Source: Azorinus chamasolen (lineage: Eukaryota > Mollusca > Bivalvia > Cardiida > Solecurtidae). Taken from it: a DNA stretch of 64,000 bases. The notes below the pieces were generated by a model. It searched no databases, was not told the DNA's origin, and saw nothing but the letters and a program-made list of their open reading frames with translations. The position numbers were made by a program, and so were the translations under genes. The stretch is taken from positions 14,500,378 to 14,564,377 of the forward strand of contig OY755240.1 of NCBI GenBank assembly GCA_963576725.1, written 5' to 3'. Positions 41,938-52,698 of the stretch are shown one piece after another. Position 1 is the stretch's first letter; the number at the start of each line of letters is the position of its first letter.

Positions 41938-42514
41938 ATGTCTGATCTGGGTCTACTCTGTCTACAATGGTGTGAAAAAAATGTTTATATGAGGGAAAGC
42001 GTTAACTCTTACCCCACTGTTGCTCAAAATTGTTGCCAATTCGAGTAATTCTAATTCTATCAAGCTTTTAAGAAATTATTGAACAAGTGTCAAGTTTCTT
42101 GGATCCTGATAAGATGCCGAGTTCCTCAGCTTCTCATCTGTATCCAAGCTGTTTGCTCCTGTACAGGAGCCAAATCTGATCTGAGTCTGCACGGTTTTAT
42201 TATTGAATGATATAGATCTCAGTCCATGGGTTTTGTCACGGCCAAAACTGTCTGTGTTGCGATATGCTGTTATACAATTTCACCTAATTAATATTGTCAG
42301 ATAGTTTGGACCCAGATGTGTTGATGACAAATTTATCTTTGATTAGTGATTTCTTCTCATCTTCATCTTAAATGTCATGATTTTCTTCTATTATGTATTA
42401 TCTTTATGTGGAAAAAATAAATATATACATATGTATAAAGGTTTTGAGAATGAAATTGCGGTTGTACATGTACTATTACTTCTAAGAGATGAACATTTCT
42501 AGACTTGTTTTAGG

Positions 42515-42662
42515 CATGTGACTGCTTAATGCAGGGTGGAAGTCATACAAAAAGCTCCTAAAGGAGCTATTTGCATGATTTTTACCCTGCATTAAGCTGC
42601 CACCTGTCTCCAAGACTTATACTGGTACTGAATTGAACATCCGGTTAAGACGGGTTTTACCG
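42515..42662. mobile_element. TA-P MITE, left end lost
   Basis: gcatgtgactgcttaatgca...tgcattaagctgccacctg hairpin; right end ccggttaagacgggttttac. Confidence 0.65.
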
Positions 42663-42702
42663 TGTTTGAATTGATGGATATTTGGCGTCAAAATTCTGTA
42701 GC

Positions 42703-42850
42703 TGGGTGACACTTAGGGTCTTTTAGTTTTCCCTACATCTGTCCGTCTGTCTGTCAGTCAAGTCTTTTTGTCACACTTCTTTTTTATCATACTTTTGCTA
42801 GCAGGACATGCAGGCGTATCTTCAAACATTTCCGTTAATAGTCGCAAATG
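42703..42850 (+). mobile_element. H5-type element, 5' fragment
   Basis: gggtgacacttagggtcttt then tgtccgtctgtctgtc and cacacttctttttt; no 3' end. Confidence 0.45.
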
Positions 42851-42926
42851 GCGAGTCATCAGTCGATGAAATTGCTAGATATTTATAGGTTGCTGTTCAT
42901 GGATAGGAAAATAAAAGCATCAGGAT

Positions 42927-43096
42927 CCATGCTTATAAAGCTTTTAGTTGAGTCTGAGTTTCGTTCTCAAGCTTTTGATTGGTCAGACTTTAGTTCTCAA
43001 GCTTTTGATTGGTCAGATTTGAGCCAAAGGCTCAAATTTGACCAATCAAAATCTTGAGAACGAACTCAGACTCAACCAAATGTTTTATAAGCATGG
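42927..43096. mobile_element. FB-K foldback MITE, full
   Basis: ccatgcttataaagc and gttttataagcatgg at the ends; arms gttgagtctgagtttcgttc / gaacgaactcagactcaacc; one arm holds a duplicated caagcttttgattggtcaga. Confidence 0.85.
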
Positions 43097-43250
43097 ACAC
43101 TGATTTAGGAGGCTGTAATTTCAGTGGCGGTATTTGAACAATACATTCTGATCTACTCTATTCAAATGTCTTAGGTGTCTCCTTTCCTGTAACAGGATCA
43201 AGTTTTGAAAAGAAATGTTTGTTATTATCAAAGAGGTCATTTACGTAAAA

Positions 43251-43496
43251 TTAACCATTTCCCTCGTATACACACTTTTTCATGCCTTTGGAAACAGAGT
43301 AGACCTAGATTAGACAGCTCCTGAAGGACCTGTCTAATCGGGGTCTGCTTTGTTTGCATATGAAATTATATAGATCTGATTCTATAATTTTTGTGAAATC
43401 AAAAATTCCCTTGAAAGTTATACATAAAAAAATTCATTTCATGCATATTCATGAAATGATCAATTCACTCATAAATATTGACGAAGGAAAGTTTAA
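43251..43496 (+). mobile_element. TTAA-type MITE, A/B hybrid
   Basis: TTAA on both sides; ccatttccctcgtatacac and gacgaaggaaagt; hairpin gacagctcctgaaggacctg. Confidence 0.75.
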
Positions 43497-43702
43497 TCTA
43501 GTTTGAGATTATGCATGAATAAACAATGGAAAAATCAGGAACATAACCCATACCTATCCCTTTACTCCATAAATACACATTTGTAAACAGAGTAGACCCA
43601 AATCAGATGACTCCTGTAGGAGCCGTTTGATCAGGGTCTGCTCCGTTTGCTTATAAAATAAGGTATGATTCTGCAGTTGCTGCCACTGCAAACCGTTCCT
43701 GG

Positions 43703-43950
43703 ATAACCCTTTCACAACCAATGTCGCATAGATGCACCACGACAAATAGTGCAGTCCCAGATCAGACGCCACCTTTTTAAGGCGGCGTCTGATCGGGGAC
43801 TTCACTTTTTGTCTCAATCTCTATTTCTTATATCTGTGCTTTATTCCTTTGAAATTTGCATATATTTATCACATTTCCTTATTGTACTGAATGATTTAAC
43901 AAAAATTGGATTGCAGACGAAAATTAGAAATTTAGCACCGAAAGAGTTAA
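43703..43950 (-). mobile_element. TTAA-D MITE
   Basis: ataa / TTAA; ccctttcacaaccaatgtcg and agcaccgaaagag; hairpin gatcagacgccacctttt / aaggcggcgtctgatc. Confidence 0.8.
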
Positions 43951-44200
43951 CCCTTTCCCTGTTCAATATTATGTCCAAATTTCAATACCAAAAGTTCTGA
44001 ATATTCATTGACAAAATAGTTATAATGAAATATGGAAGGTGGAATATTGAAGCCATTTCAGAAAGTAATGAAACAGAACTATCAAATTCCATTAGCAAAC
44101 AGAGTAGACCCAGATCATATGGCTCCTATAGGAGCTGTCTTATCAGGGTCTGCTATGTTTGCAATGCAGGAAAAAGCATTTATATGAAGAAAAGGGTTAT
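43947..44200 (-). mobile_element. TTAA-A MITE
   Basis: TTAA shared with TTAA-D; ccctttccctgttcaatatt and gaagaaaagggttat; hairpin tatggctcctataggagctg. Confidence 0.8.
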
Positions 44201-44334
44201 TACTAACATAAATATTCATGGAGTAAAGGGTTAAGTTTATGAGAAATATCTGAGAAACATTATTGGTGGCATGCATATTGGTACATTATGACTGAAATAT
44301 TCGTTGAGGTTTTGTTATCAAGTCATTGTTGTAA

Positions 44335-44588
44335 CTCTTTCCCTAATGAACATTTATGCATGAATTGATCAGATCATGAATATTCATTAACTATTAATTT
44401 TTATAATCTAAATTTTTTTTATCAAGGTAAGTTTTGGCTTAGAAAAAAAAAAGTAGGATCAGATCTATATGATTTCATAAGCAAACAGAACAGACCCTGA
44501 TCATATTGCTCCTATAGAAGCCATCTGATCTGGGTTTGCTCTGTTTGCAAAACCATGAAAAGGCTTTTCTATGTGAAAGATTGTGAAT
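44335..44588 (-). mobile_element. TTAA-B MITE, diverged
   Basis: ctctttccctaatgaacatt; gatcagatctatatgatttc; hairpin attgctcctatagaagcca. Confidence 0.6.
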
Positions 44589-44728
44589 TTAACCCTTTCC
44601 TTCATATAAACATATTTTCACCTGTTTGCAAACAGAGTAGACCCAGATCAGACAGCTCCTATAGGAGCCGTCTGATCAGGGTCTGCTCTGTTTGCTAATG
44701 GAATTTTGATAGATCTGTTTCTAATTAT
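44589..44728 (+). mobile_element. TTAA-A MITE, 3'-truncated
   Basis: TTAA then ccctttccttcatataaaca; hairpin gacagctcctataggagccg; stops after gatagatctgtttcta. Confidence 0.75.
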
Positions 44729-44739
44729 GTACAGAGCCA

Positions 44740-45525
44740 AAATTTACTTCACTCTTTTCTAGAATGGAAAAAATGATTGCATACTTATACCTGCGTTATT
44801 AGTTTGAAATTATCTGAATGTACATGTGTATACTGTTGAAAATTTGAAAAAATCCAACTTGGTGTGTTCTTACTATTAACAGTGATATTACAGTAAACTC
44901 CACTTGTAACAATATATTGCTTGTAAAGATACTAATCACATGATACCTGATTTAATACATGTATAATTGTATGTATTCCACTCCAGATGTTATATCGCTA
45001 CTGTTTTGACACCAGTCATCATGTTTGCTTCATATAGTGATAATTTATCAATTGTTAATTTTAGGGAGGTTAAAAAATGAGAACGCATGGTGTGAAATAT
45101 TTTAAAAGTGCAAAAATGTCAAAGACACATAGCAGACCTAGCTAATAAAGTGTTCAAACATTACAGCCCATGAATGGTTTGGTTGGAATATTATGATGAT
45201 AATGAATACTTTTCTGCAAATTTGGGTGATGAAAATTGATCTAGGCATTTCCTACATACATTTTGATGTCTTTCAATTCAAAATGTATACGAAGTATTTT
45301 GAAGATGCCTGAAAAAAAAAGGCACTAGTCATTACCTTTTGAATGAGATTATAAAATTATAATTTATATATTCAGTTACTTATCATGGATGTCCAAAATG
45401 AGAACTTAATACTAAAATTGCATTCTGCATTTTTTTTACATATGAGAGGGAATTTCAAATTTCATTTTTACATTGCAACGTAAGCAGATATTCATGTTTA
45501 TTGTAAAAAGTGCATCGTTTTACCA
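44740..45525. other. No feature recognised
   Basis: About 0.8 kb of AT-rich intron with no recognised repeat ends, open frame or splice pair. Short inverted phrases at 45255/45290 (catacattttgatgtctttc / aaaatgtatacg) form a weak stem. Confidence 0.4.
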
Positions 45526-45759
45526 TTAACCCATTCCCTCATATTGACGCCTTTTGACGCCTATGTAAAAGTCACTTTTTGAAATCAATGTGATATATAG
45601 AGCATACATTTTACTTTATAGGAGCAAATGCTCTATTTATCACACTGGTTTCAGAACTACACAATTTTAAATGTTTCCTTTTCTCTAGTTAATGCTCCTT
45701 TTCGGTAGATTTATTTAAAAAGGTTGTGTCTAAAAATAGCCTATGAGGGAATTGGTTAA
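45526..45759 (+). mobile_element. TTAA-C MITE
   Basis: TTAA on both sides; cccattccctcatattgacg and ctatgagggaattgg; hairpin diverged at gcatacattttactttatag. Confidence 0.85.
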
Positions 45760-45978
45760 ACTTACTAAGCTTTGAGTTAACAACCAAAAACAGAATATCT
45801 GTTTACAAATGTGTATTTATGGAGAACAGTGTTTATGAACCTTACTGCATTTCACGCTATAAAACCAGATTTCTGGATAGCATAATATTGGGATGGCATT
45901 GTAGCAGTATTTGAATATAACGATATTTAGTTCTATGTCATTTGAATATTGTTATAAGTAGAGTTTACTGTATAAATA

Positions 45979-46183
45979 CAGTAAAATCTGTTTCATGCAG
46001 CCATCAAAAAGAGGTTTGATTATGGGTCTAAAAGGCAATTGGTAGCTTAATGCAGGTCAGAAGTAATGCAGAAAGCTCCTATAGGAGCTTTCTGCATTAC
46101 TTTTGCCCTACATTAAGCAACAACCAGATTTTTAAGACTCCTTTATTAAATAAATGAATGGCCGCTTAGAACAGGTTCTACTC
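45979..46183. mobile_element. TA-P MITE
   Basis: cagtaaaatctgtttcatgc and gcttagaacaggttctactc; hairpin centre gctcctataggagc. Confidence 0.75.
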
Positions 46184-46269
46184 TAAGTGTTTTGTTAAGC
46201 TGCCTAAGTTTTTTCTTTCTTCAGTTTTGTAAGTTAAACAATGAATGAAAAATTCAGCATTCAAAGGCA

Positions 46270-46501
46270 ATAACCCTTTCCTCCATGAACATTCATGTAA
46301 GAAATAACATATGTATGAATAATAATTAGCTTAGTTTATGACATAGTTATGAACAAGAGAATATTCTTGGTATAAGCTGTAGAATCAAGTCTATACAAGT
46401 CCCAATAGATAGCAGACAGAGCAGAAACTGATCAGAACATTTTCTGGGTCTACTCTGTTTGCAAATGCGTTAAAAGGCATATATATGGAGTAATGGGTTA
46501 A
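46270..46501 (-). mobile_element. TTAA-B MITE
   Basis: ataa / TTAA; ccctttcctccatgaacatt and gcatatatatggagtaatgg. It ends 19 bp before the next exon. Confidence 0.8.
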
Positions 46502-46520
46502 TGTTAAACTTACTGGACAG

Positions 46521-46610
46521 GTGTTAAATGGGTCTACGGTGACATGAGTGCCAATACTGTATCGTACAGCGCCCCTCAGCTCTATGACGAGTCTGGCTCA
46601 GACACCAGCG
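46521..46610 (+). CDS. PPIP5K: PPIP5K exon model: tail segment, phase 1-1
   Basis: The acceptor is cttactggacag at 46519-46520 and the donor agcg/gtatgt at 46611. It has 90 nt, phase 1 in and out. It encodes GVKWVYGDMSANTVSYSAPQ then LYDESGSDTS with the split codons. The codons look like a coding exon (mixed third positions, GC higher than the intron) and the splice sites are good. Not recognised; a linear Ser/Tyr-rich tail segment. Confidence 0.7.
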
Positions 46611-46902
46611 GTATGTGCCCCCGGTCTCCTGAAAATGATGTTCTGATCACCCACACCCACTAACTAATATATACCCATGACATATGTTGGAATTATGGTA
46701 GCTCATTTTGGCCATAAGTTTGGGATGTTCATTTCAGATATGCCATTAGTAAAGTTACCTTATAGGTTATGGTGTTTTATAAACAGTAATAATTATTGTA
46801 GCCCCAGAGCAGTCATAGTGTCATAGACATCATGCCATATCAAGGCCAGCATTAATTGTCAAGTCAGATGATATAAAAATGAAGAGGCACCGATAATATG
46901 TG

Positions 46903-47146
46903 TTAACCCTTTCCTATATATAAACTCATTTTCAAGCATTTGCAAACAGAGTAGACCAAGATCATTCGGCTTCTACAGGAGCCGTCTGATCAGTGCCTGC
47001 TCTGTTTGCTAATGGAATTTGATACATCAGTTTCTTTACTTTTTAACATGGCTACAATGTTCCACCTTCCATATTTCATATTTTGTAATTATTCAGTAGG
47101 TATTTAAATTTGGATTAAGCATAGAAGAGGGAAAGGGCTAGCTAAT
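46903..47146 (+). mobile_element. TTAA-A MITE with duplicated end
   Basis: TTAA then ccctttcctatatataaact; hairpin ggcttctacaggagccg. The end gcatagaagagggaaagggc plus flanking sequence is tandemly repeated (47118-47170 and 47171-47219). Confidence 0.75.
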
Positions 47147-47420
47147 TAATCATTCACCTGATGAATATTAAACATAGAAGAGGGAAAGGGCTAATTAATC
47201 ATTCACCTGATGAATATTTTTGAAAGAAATCAATGAAATCATGCATATTTATTAGCTGGTTGTTTATAATGCTAAATGGACAAGAGAAGTTTTTGCCATG
47301 GCAGGAACTAATCAGATCTACATAATTCCATAAATAATTAGAGCAGACCATGTTCAGACGTCTCTTACAGGAGCTGTCTGATCTTGATGTTCTGTTTAAA
47401 TTTGTAAAGGAGTCAAAAGG
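47147..47420 (-). mobile_element. TTAA-B MITE, degenerate
   Basis: cacctgatgaatatttttga, ttttgccatggcaggaacta, hairpin gtctcttacaggagc. Confidence 0.6.
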
Positions 47421-47529
47421 TTCACGGTATTTTTGTTTTTCGTAAACAAATAACAAAGTATAGTAATGTTATAACAATTTTTGTGTGAATGTCCAGCGTA
47501 AATGTCTAGTGCATGTGTACTTTGATTGA

Positions 47530-48018
47530 TTAACTCTTTACCTGATGAATAGTTACTCGTTCCCTGTTCAATGTGTATGGCAAATTTCAATACCTACTGA
47601 ATATTCATGGACAAAATAGTTGTAATGAAATATGTAATGCGGAACATTATAGCAATTTTAGAAAGTAAAGAAACAAATCGTTCAAATTCCATTTGCAAAC
47701 AGAGCAGACCCTGATCAGACGGCGTCTGTAGGAGCCGTCTGATCTGTGTCTACTCTGTTTGCAAATGCATGAAAGCATGGCGAAAGGATTAAGTAAGAAA
47801 TGATGTGAATATTAATGAGCAGAATATTTATACATGAAATGGCATTATATATGAACAATGGAATATGTTACCAATTCAGAAACAGTAGAATCAAATCTAG
47901 TGTTTCATATTCAAACAAAGTAAAGCCTTATCAGAAGACTCCGATAGGAAACATCTGACCTGGGTCTACCCTGTTTGCAAAGGCATTTAAAGTCGTTTCT
48001 ACAAGGTCCAGGGTTTAA
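47530..48018 (-). mobile_element. TTAA-B MITE split by TTAA-A
   Basis: Left ttaactctttacctgatgaa; right gtaagaaatgatgtgaatat to ctacaaggtccagggtttaa. Confidence 0.6.
47551..47792 (-). mobile_element. TTAA-A MITE
   Basis: ttactcgttccctgttcaat at the left; hairpin gacggcgtctgtaggagccg; right end catggcgaaaggattaa. Confidence 0.75.
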
Positions 48019-48460
48019 CCCTTTCCCCCATATAAACGTGTTTTCATGCATTTGCAAACAGAGTAGACCCAGATCAAATGACTCCTATAGGAGCCTTCTA
48101 ATCAGAGTCTGCTCTGTTTGTTAATGGAATTTCAAAGATTTGTTTCTTTACTTTCTTAAATGTTACAATCTTCCCCCTTCCATATGAAGATACAGTAAAA
48201 CCTCGATTATCCGAACACTAAAATACGTATTATTATCGATCTTTAAGACAGGTGGCAGCTTAATGCATGGTGAAAGTCATGCAGAAAGCTCCTCTAGGAG
48301 CTTTCTGCATGACTTTCATCATGCATTAAGCAGCCACCTGCCTAAAAGGGTCTAAATTCGTTTATAACGAAAATTCGAATAATCGAGGTTTTACTGTACT
48401 TCATTATAACTATTTTTTCTTTGAATATAGGTATTGAAATTTGGAATAAACAGGGAATTT
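48015..48460 (+). mobile_element. TTAA-A MITE split by TA-P
   Basis: Left ttaaccctttcccccatata to cttcccccttccatatgaag; right cttcattataactatttttt to gaataaacaggga. Confidence 0.75.
48193..48396. mobile_element. TA-P MITE
   Basis: TA flanks (48191, 48397); cagtaaaacctcgattatcc and gaataatcgaggttttactg, closely pogo/Tigger-like; near-perfect hairpin around gctcctctaggagc. Confidence 0.9.
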
Positions 48461-48709
48461 TTGGTTTAACAAGAATTGTATGGCCGAGGTTTTGTGGTTG
48501 TGAATCAGACTTATGGCCATTATAGTGCTCACCATATTGACAAGTACCTGTGTGGTTCTTACCTGTTTTAGTTTTGCTGACGCTAATGAAGTGAGGCCAG
48601 AAATAATGTGTTCAGCCTGAACCACTGTATTGCAGTCACAGAAAAACCACCATTGTAATTCTTGTGCCATTTCAATAAGTAGATCAGAGTTATACCCCCT
48701 GGAAATAGT

Positions 48710-49304
48710 TCATCCTTTCCCTCATGAATATTCATGCGAAAATAATAACAACATCATGAGTACAGTCGAACCCCTCTAATGTGACCACTTAATGCAGGAG
48801 TGTGATTTTTCCTCCTTTTAGAGAATTTCAAGAGATCCAAATTACAAAAGTTATCAGCTCAGGCCTGATTGCTTTGGAATATTGTGTAAGGGGGTTAAGG
48901 GCATTTTCGTTTCCTCAATAGTTTCAGTAATCACGCCCCTGTTAATGAATAAACATGGATGTCTTTATAAGCAGGTGGTTGCTTAATGAAGGACAAAAGT
49001 AATGCAGAAAGCTAGAGCTTTCTGCATTGTTTTGTCCTGCATTAAACTACCACCTGTATCTAGCAACCCAGAATTATACCTCCTTTAGGTGGTCACACTA
49101 GCGGGGTTTTACTGTTTGTATTAGCTGATTTCTTAAAATTGCGAATATGAGCACAGGATTAGTTTTGCCTTTGGAAGAAACTATAATCGGATCTGTTTAG
49201 TTTCATAAACAAACAGGGCAGACGGCTTCTGCAGGAGTCACCTTGTCTGGGTCTGCTATGTTTGCAAAGGCATTGAAAGGTGTTTATATCAGGTAAAGGG
49301 TTAA
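48710..49304 (-). mobile_element. TTAA-B MITE split by TA-P
   Basis: Left ccttccctcatgaatattca; right tgtattagctgatttcttaa through hairpin ggcttctgcaggagtcacc to tatcaggtaaagggttaa. Confidence 0.7.
48763..49114. mobile_element. TA-P MITE with ~150-bp internal insert
   Basis: cagtcgaacccctctaatgt and cactagcggggttttactg; hairpin gcaggtggttgcttaatgaa...tgcattaaactaccacctg. Positions about 48800-48945 are foreign and unidentified. Confidence 0.7.
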
Positions 49305-49579
49305 ATTCTTGGTTACATATAGTGTAGACACAGACCAAAGTATGTCTGTGGTACAAAGAGACTTCGATCAAGGTAAATACTGTTCACCATTTCAAAGTCC
49401 ATCAATAAAGTGCAGAAAAAAATGACTGTCTGCTCATACTCAGGTCTGCCCGCAGGTTTCATCTCATGTGTTTGAGCAATAATTGCATGAGAGTCAAGCA
49501 GCTTAGATACTGATGATACAATGTGTTGATCATTAGAGCTAAAAGAGTTAGAGGGTAAAGGTGTTTTAGGCCATGAATT

Positions 49580-49697
49580 GACAGACTGAAACCAAACCCT
49601 ATGTTGTGACCACTCATTAGAATCGTCTCGAAAAGACGATTCTAAAGATTGGTCACAGTATAGGGTTTGGTGAAGAAATGACAATTTAATATTTATC
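49580..49697. mobile_element. FB-E foldback MITE
   Basis: aaaccaaaccctatgttgtg and cacagtatagggtttggtga; centre cgtctcgaaaagacg. Confidence 0.75.
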
Positions 49698-49729
49698 TGT
49701 AGCTGTGAATACATAAAGAAATTTGCCCT

Positions 49730-49836
49730 TTATATATATAGGAGCTGTCTGATTAGTGTCTGTACTGTTTGCTTATGATATAATATTGATATATCTTACA
49801 TGAATATTCATGATATAAAGCCTTAAAGGGTTAACT
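49730..49836 (+). mobile_element. TTAA-B remnant
   Basis: ataggagctgtctgattagt, then cttacatgaatattcatgat and aaagggttaa. Confidence 0.5.
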
Positions 49837-50070
49837 GAATTGATTGTTTTGGTGGTCAACCAAAGGCAATGTAGAAAGCTTTAACCGTTTGAATGTGACA
49901 CAATGTCATGCATGCACTGGCATTTGCAAACTGTAGACCCAGATCAGAGAGCATCGCTGTCTTTCAAAAAACTTAAAATCGTCTTTACTACAGCTGTTGA
50001 ACGTTCGTTTTACTCGACTTACCTGCTACCTAAAAAACATAAAAGTATAACCTGCTAAGTAATATCTTTA

Positions 50071-50298
50071 TTAACCCATTCCCTCATAGGCTATTTTTAG
50101 ATCCAACCTCTTTAAATGAATCTACCAAAAAGGAGCATTAATTAGAGAAAAGGAACATTTTAGAATTTTGTAGTTCTGAAATGATTGTGATAAATAGAGC
50201 ATTTGCTCCTTGAGAGCAAATGCTGTATTTATCAAAATAGTTTCAAAAATTGACTTTTACAGAGGCGTAGAAAGGCGTATTTATGGAGGAAAGGGTTA
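50071..50298 (-). mobile_element. TTAA-C MITE
   Basis: TTAA / ttag; cccattccctcataggctat; hairpin gcatttgctccttgagagca; right end gtatttatggaggaaaggg is B-like. Confidence 0.8.
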
Positions 50299-50579
50299 GT
50301 GTTTTAGTTTGCATTGAAGATAAATTGCAAGCATTCTAATATTTTTGTATACAAAATATTGAATCCTAATTATAATGTGCTGATTACTGTTGAAATGGCA
50401 TATGGATTGTTTTCCTTGAATTGGCATTAATTGCTTTCAGCTCTTTAATCTATCAGTTACACAAAAAATGACACATGGTTGCTTTTTGCTGAAATTCTTA
50501 TAGGGATTTTATCACAAGTGCAGTCCAGTCTATGTTCCAGACATTAACATTTAATATATAGTAAACTCATATTTTTATT

Positions 50580-51143
50580 AGCATACCTGGCACAAAGTGC
50601 AAATAGGGTGAGCTGTTGGGATTGCCCTGCGTCCATTGTGCATAATCAGAAATATATTTAACCCATTCCCTCATATTGACGCCTCTGCAAAAGTCCCCTG
50701 TTGATTCCATTATTTATCACAATTAACAACAAAGTTCTAAATTGTTCCTTTTCTCTAGTTAATACTCCTTTTCAGTAGAATTATTCAGAGAGGTTGGATC
50801 TAAAAATAGCCTATGAGGGAATGGGTTAAATGATATCTCTTACTAAAGTGCATAATGGAACTTGACCAAACTTCACAGGAAACAAGCTTTAGGCTGTCCT
50901 GTATTAAAGTTATATAAATGGGTCTGGGGCCTCTGGGCACATATGTAAGTAGACCACAGGAGCTAAATTAAGATGTAAATTAACAATTTCTTTAAATGAC
51001 ATTGTTAAAGCATGGAATTTGATTTAATCAAACTTCCCAGGAATTATCCTTATCTGGTCCTCTATCAAAGGTGTGTGACTGGTTTCAGTCGGCTGTATAA
51101 GTATGTCAGAGGAGCTGAAAATAGATATAAATGAACTATTTCT
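50580..51143 (+). mobile_element. H2-type element, decayed, holding TTAA-C
   Basis: 5' agcatacctggcacaaagtg and agggtgagctgttgggattg; then two related segments with caaacttcacaggaa / caaacttcccaggaat. No 3' hairpin. Confidence 0.55.
50658..50829 (+). mobile_element. TTAA-C MITE, hairpin deleted
   Basis: TTAA on both sides; cccattccctcatattgacg and ctatgagggaatggg; the centre is reduced to attatttatcacaatt. Confidence 0.8.
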
Positions 51144-52144
51144 TTAACCATTTCGGCGCCAAATTTGTAATTGTCATTGTAATTGTCATCTGCAAACCAC
51201 CTTTTTGTGTCACCTGCCGAGAGGCAGTGTGTCACTTAGGGATCACTTTTCCGTCGTCTGTCTGTCTGTCCATCCGTCCTTGTCGCCAGATTGAAGGAAG
51301 GGGCCATTTTAGTGGTCTGTAGACCAATATAGGGCCATATACAGTTAAGGGGCCATGGCCCCTTGACCGGTTGCTAAAAATTGAAGCAAATGCCTCAGAG
51401 GGCCTCGGGGGAGGTAACTAACCACATTTTAAAATAAGGCCCTTTAACCACATGTCCAAAGTAAGGACTAATTTACCCTCTAAGGGCCACTTTGGTGGAC
51501 TGGTTAGGGTCAATAGGCTCTATGGCTCCTTGTTTTTTGACAAAAAAGGCCCTGTATTTATTGTCCAAGACAAAATAGCCCTAAAGCTCAATCTAGTAGT
51601 CCGTCCGTCCGTCTGTCTGTCACACTTTCTTTTTTTGGCTGGCATTTCTAAACTAATCATTATAGAGCCTTCAAATTTCACATGTGTCTTCCTCTCATTG
51701 AGGACCATTGATGTCACTCTGCATGCAATACTTTTTGAGTCATTCCCTTTTGTTCACACTTTCTTTTTTTGGCTGTCATTTCTAAACTAATCATTATAAA
51801 GCTTTCAAATTTCACATGTGTCTTCTCATTGAGGACCATTGACGTAACTAAGGTCCATCACTCTGCATGCAATACTTTTTGAGTTATTCCCCTTTGTTCT
51901 GATTTCACTCCAGCATATTAACAGTTTTTGTGTCAGCTGCAAGCAGGTGACACATGTGTTCCTCCGAACACTCTTGCTTAAATCATTTGGTAAAATAAGG
52001 AAATGAGATAAATAAATTCAAATTTCAAAGGAGTAAACCACAGATATAGAGTTTGAGACAAAAAGTGAAGTCCCTGATCAGACGCAAAGGAAAGGTAGAC
52101 TGCACTGTTTGTCCTGGTGTATTTTTGTGACATTGGCGGGTTAA
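51144..52144 (+). mobile_element. TTAA-D MITE split by H5
   Basis: Left ttaaccatttcggcgccaaa to accaccttttt; right aaatcatttggtaaaataag to gacattggcgggttaa. Confidence 0.75.
51206..51979 (+). mobile_element. H5 Helentron-like element
   Basis: 5' palindrome gtgtcacctgccgagaggca / gtgtcac; (tgtctgtc)n; two ~140-bp units (ggctggcatttctaaactaa); 3' GCAGGTGACACAT, hairpin GTGTTC/GAACAC, tcttgctt. Confidence 0.75.
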
Positions 52145-52305
52145 ACGAAATCTGCACTGAAACCACTGAACCATTGAATTCAATCAAACTCTATAGGAAT
52201 AATCCATAGATTATACTGTTCTTCTATTAAAGTTAAATAAATGGATCCAATGCACTACTTAAGTAGGTTATATTAGAGCTGAAAATAAACTTTATAATTT
52301 ATTTC

Positions 52306-52467
52306 TTAACCCATTCCCTCATAGGCTATTTTTAGATCCAACCTCTTTGAATAAATCTACTAAAAAGGAGCATTAACTAGAGAAAAGGAGCAAAATAATG
52401 CTCTATTTATCACAATGGTTTCAACAGGTGACTTTTGCAAAGGCGTCAATATGAGGGAATGGGTTAA
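52306..52467 (-). mobile_element. TTAA-C MITE, internally deleted (162 bp)
   Basis: TTAA on both sides; cccattccctcataggctat and gtcaatatgagggaatggg; the hairpin is lost (aaaggagcaaaataatgctc). Confidence 0.8.
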
Positions 52468-52698
52468 ACATCATTGTAACTTTCTGGATTTATCACACTT
52501 CACAGTATTGATCCTTAGGTAATATTCTGTAAAGAAGGAGAAATGTGTTTTAAAATTCAGCAAGAGAAGGGTTAAAATTATGTAAATGGTTTTAATCTCC
52601 TGCAAAAGTTAGTCACATGAGCTTAAAAAAATCAATGTCTTCCTTTGCAAAACAAGCATTCTGTGTTTTCAATGAAAAACAGCAGCTTGAACAGATAG

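Larger units (their letters stand above)
43556..44234 (+). mobile_element. TTAA-B MITE split by TTAA-D and TTAA-A
   Basis: Left: ccctttactccataaataca through hairpin gactcctgtaggagcc to gttcctgg; right: taacataaatattcatggag to taaagggttaa. Confidence 0.65.

Noticed and set aside
49313..49714. 133-codon minus-strand ORF
   Set aside because: It includes the FB-E palindrome and intron sequence; no family resemblance.
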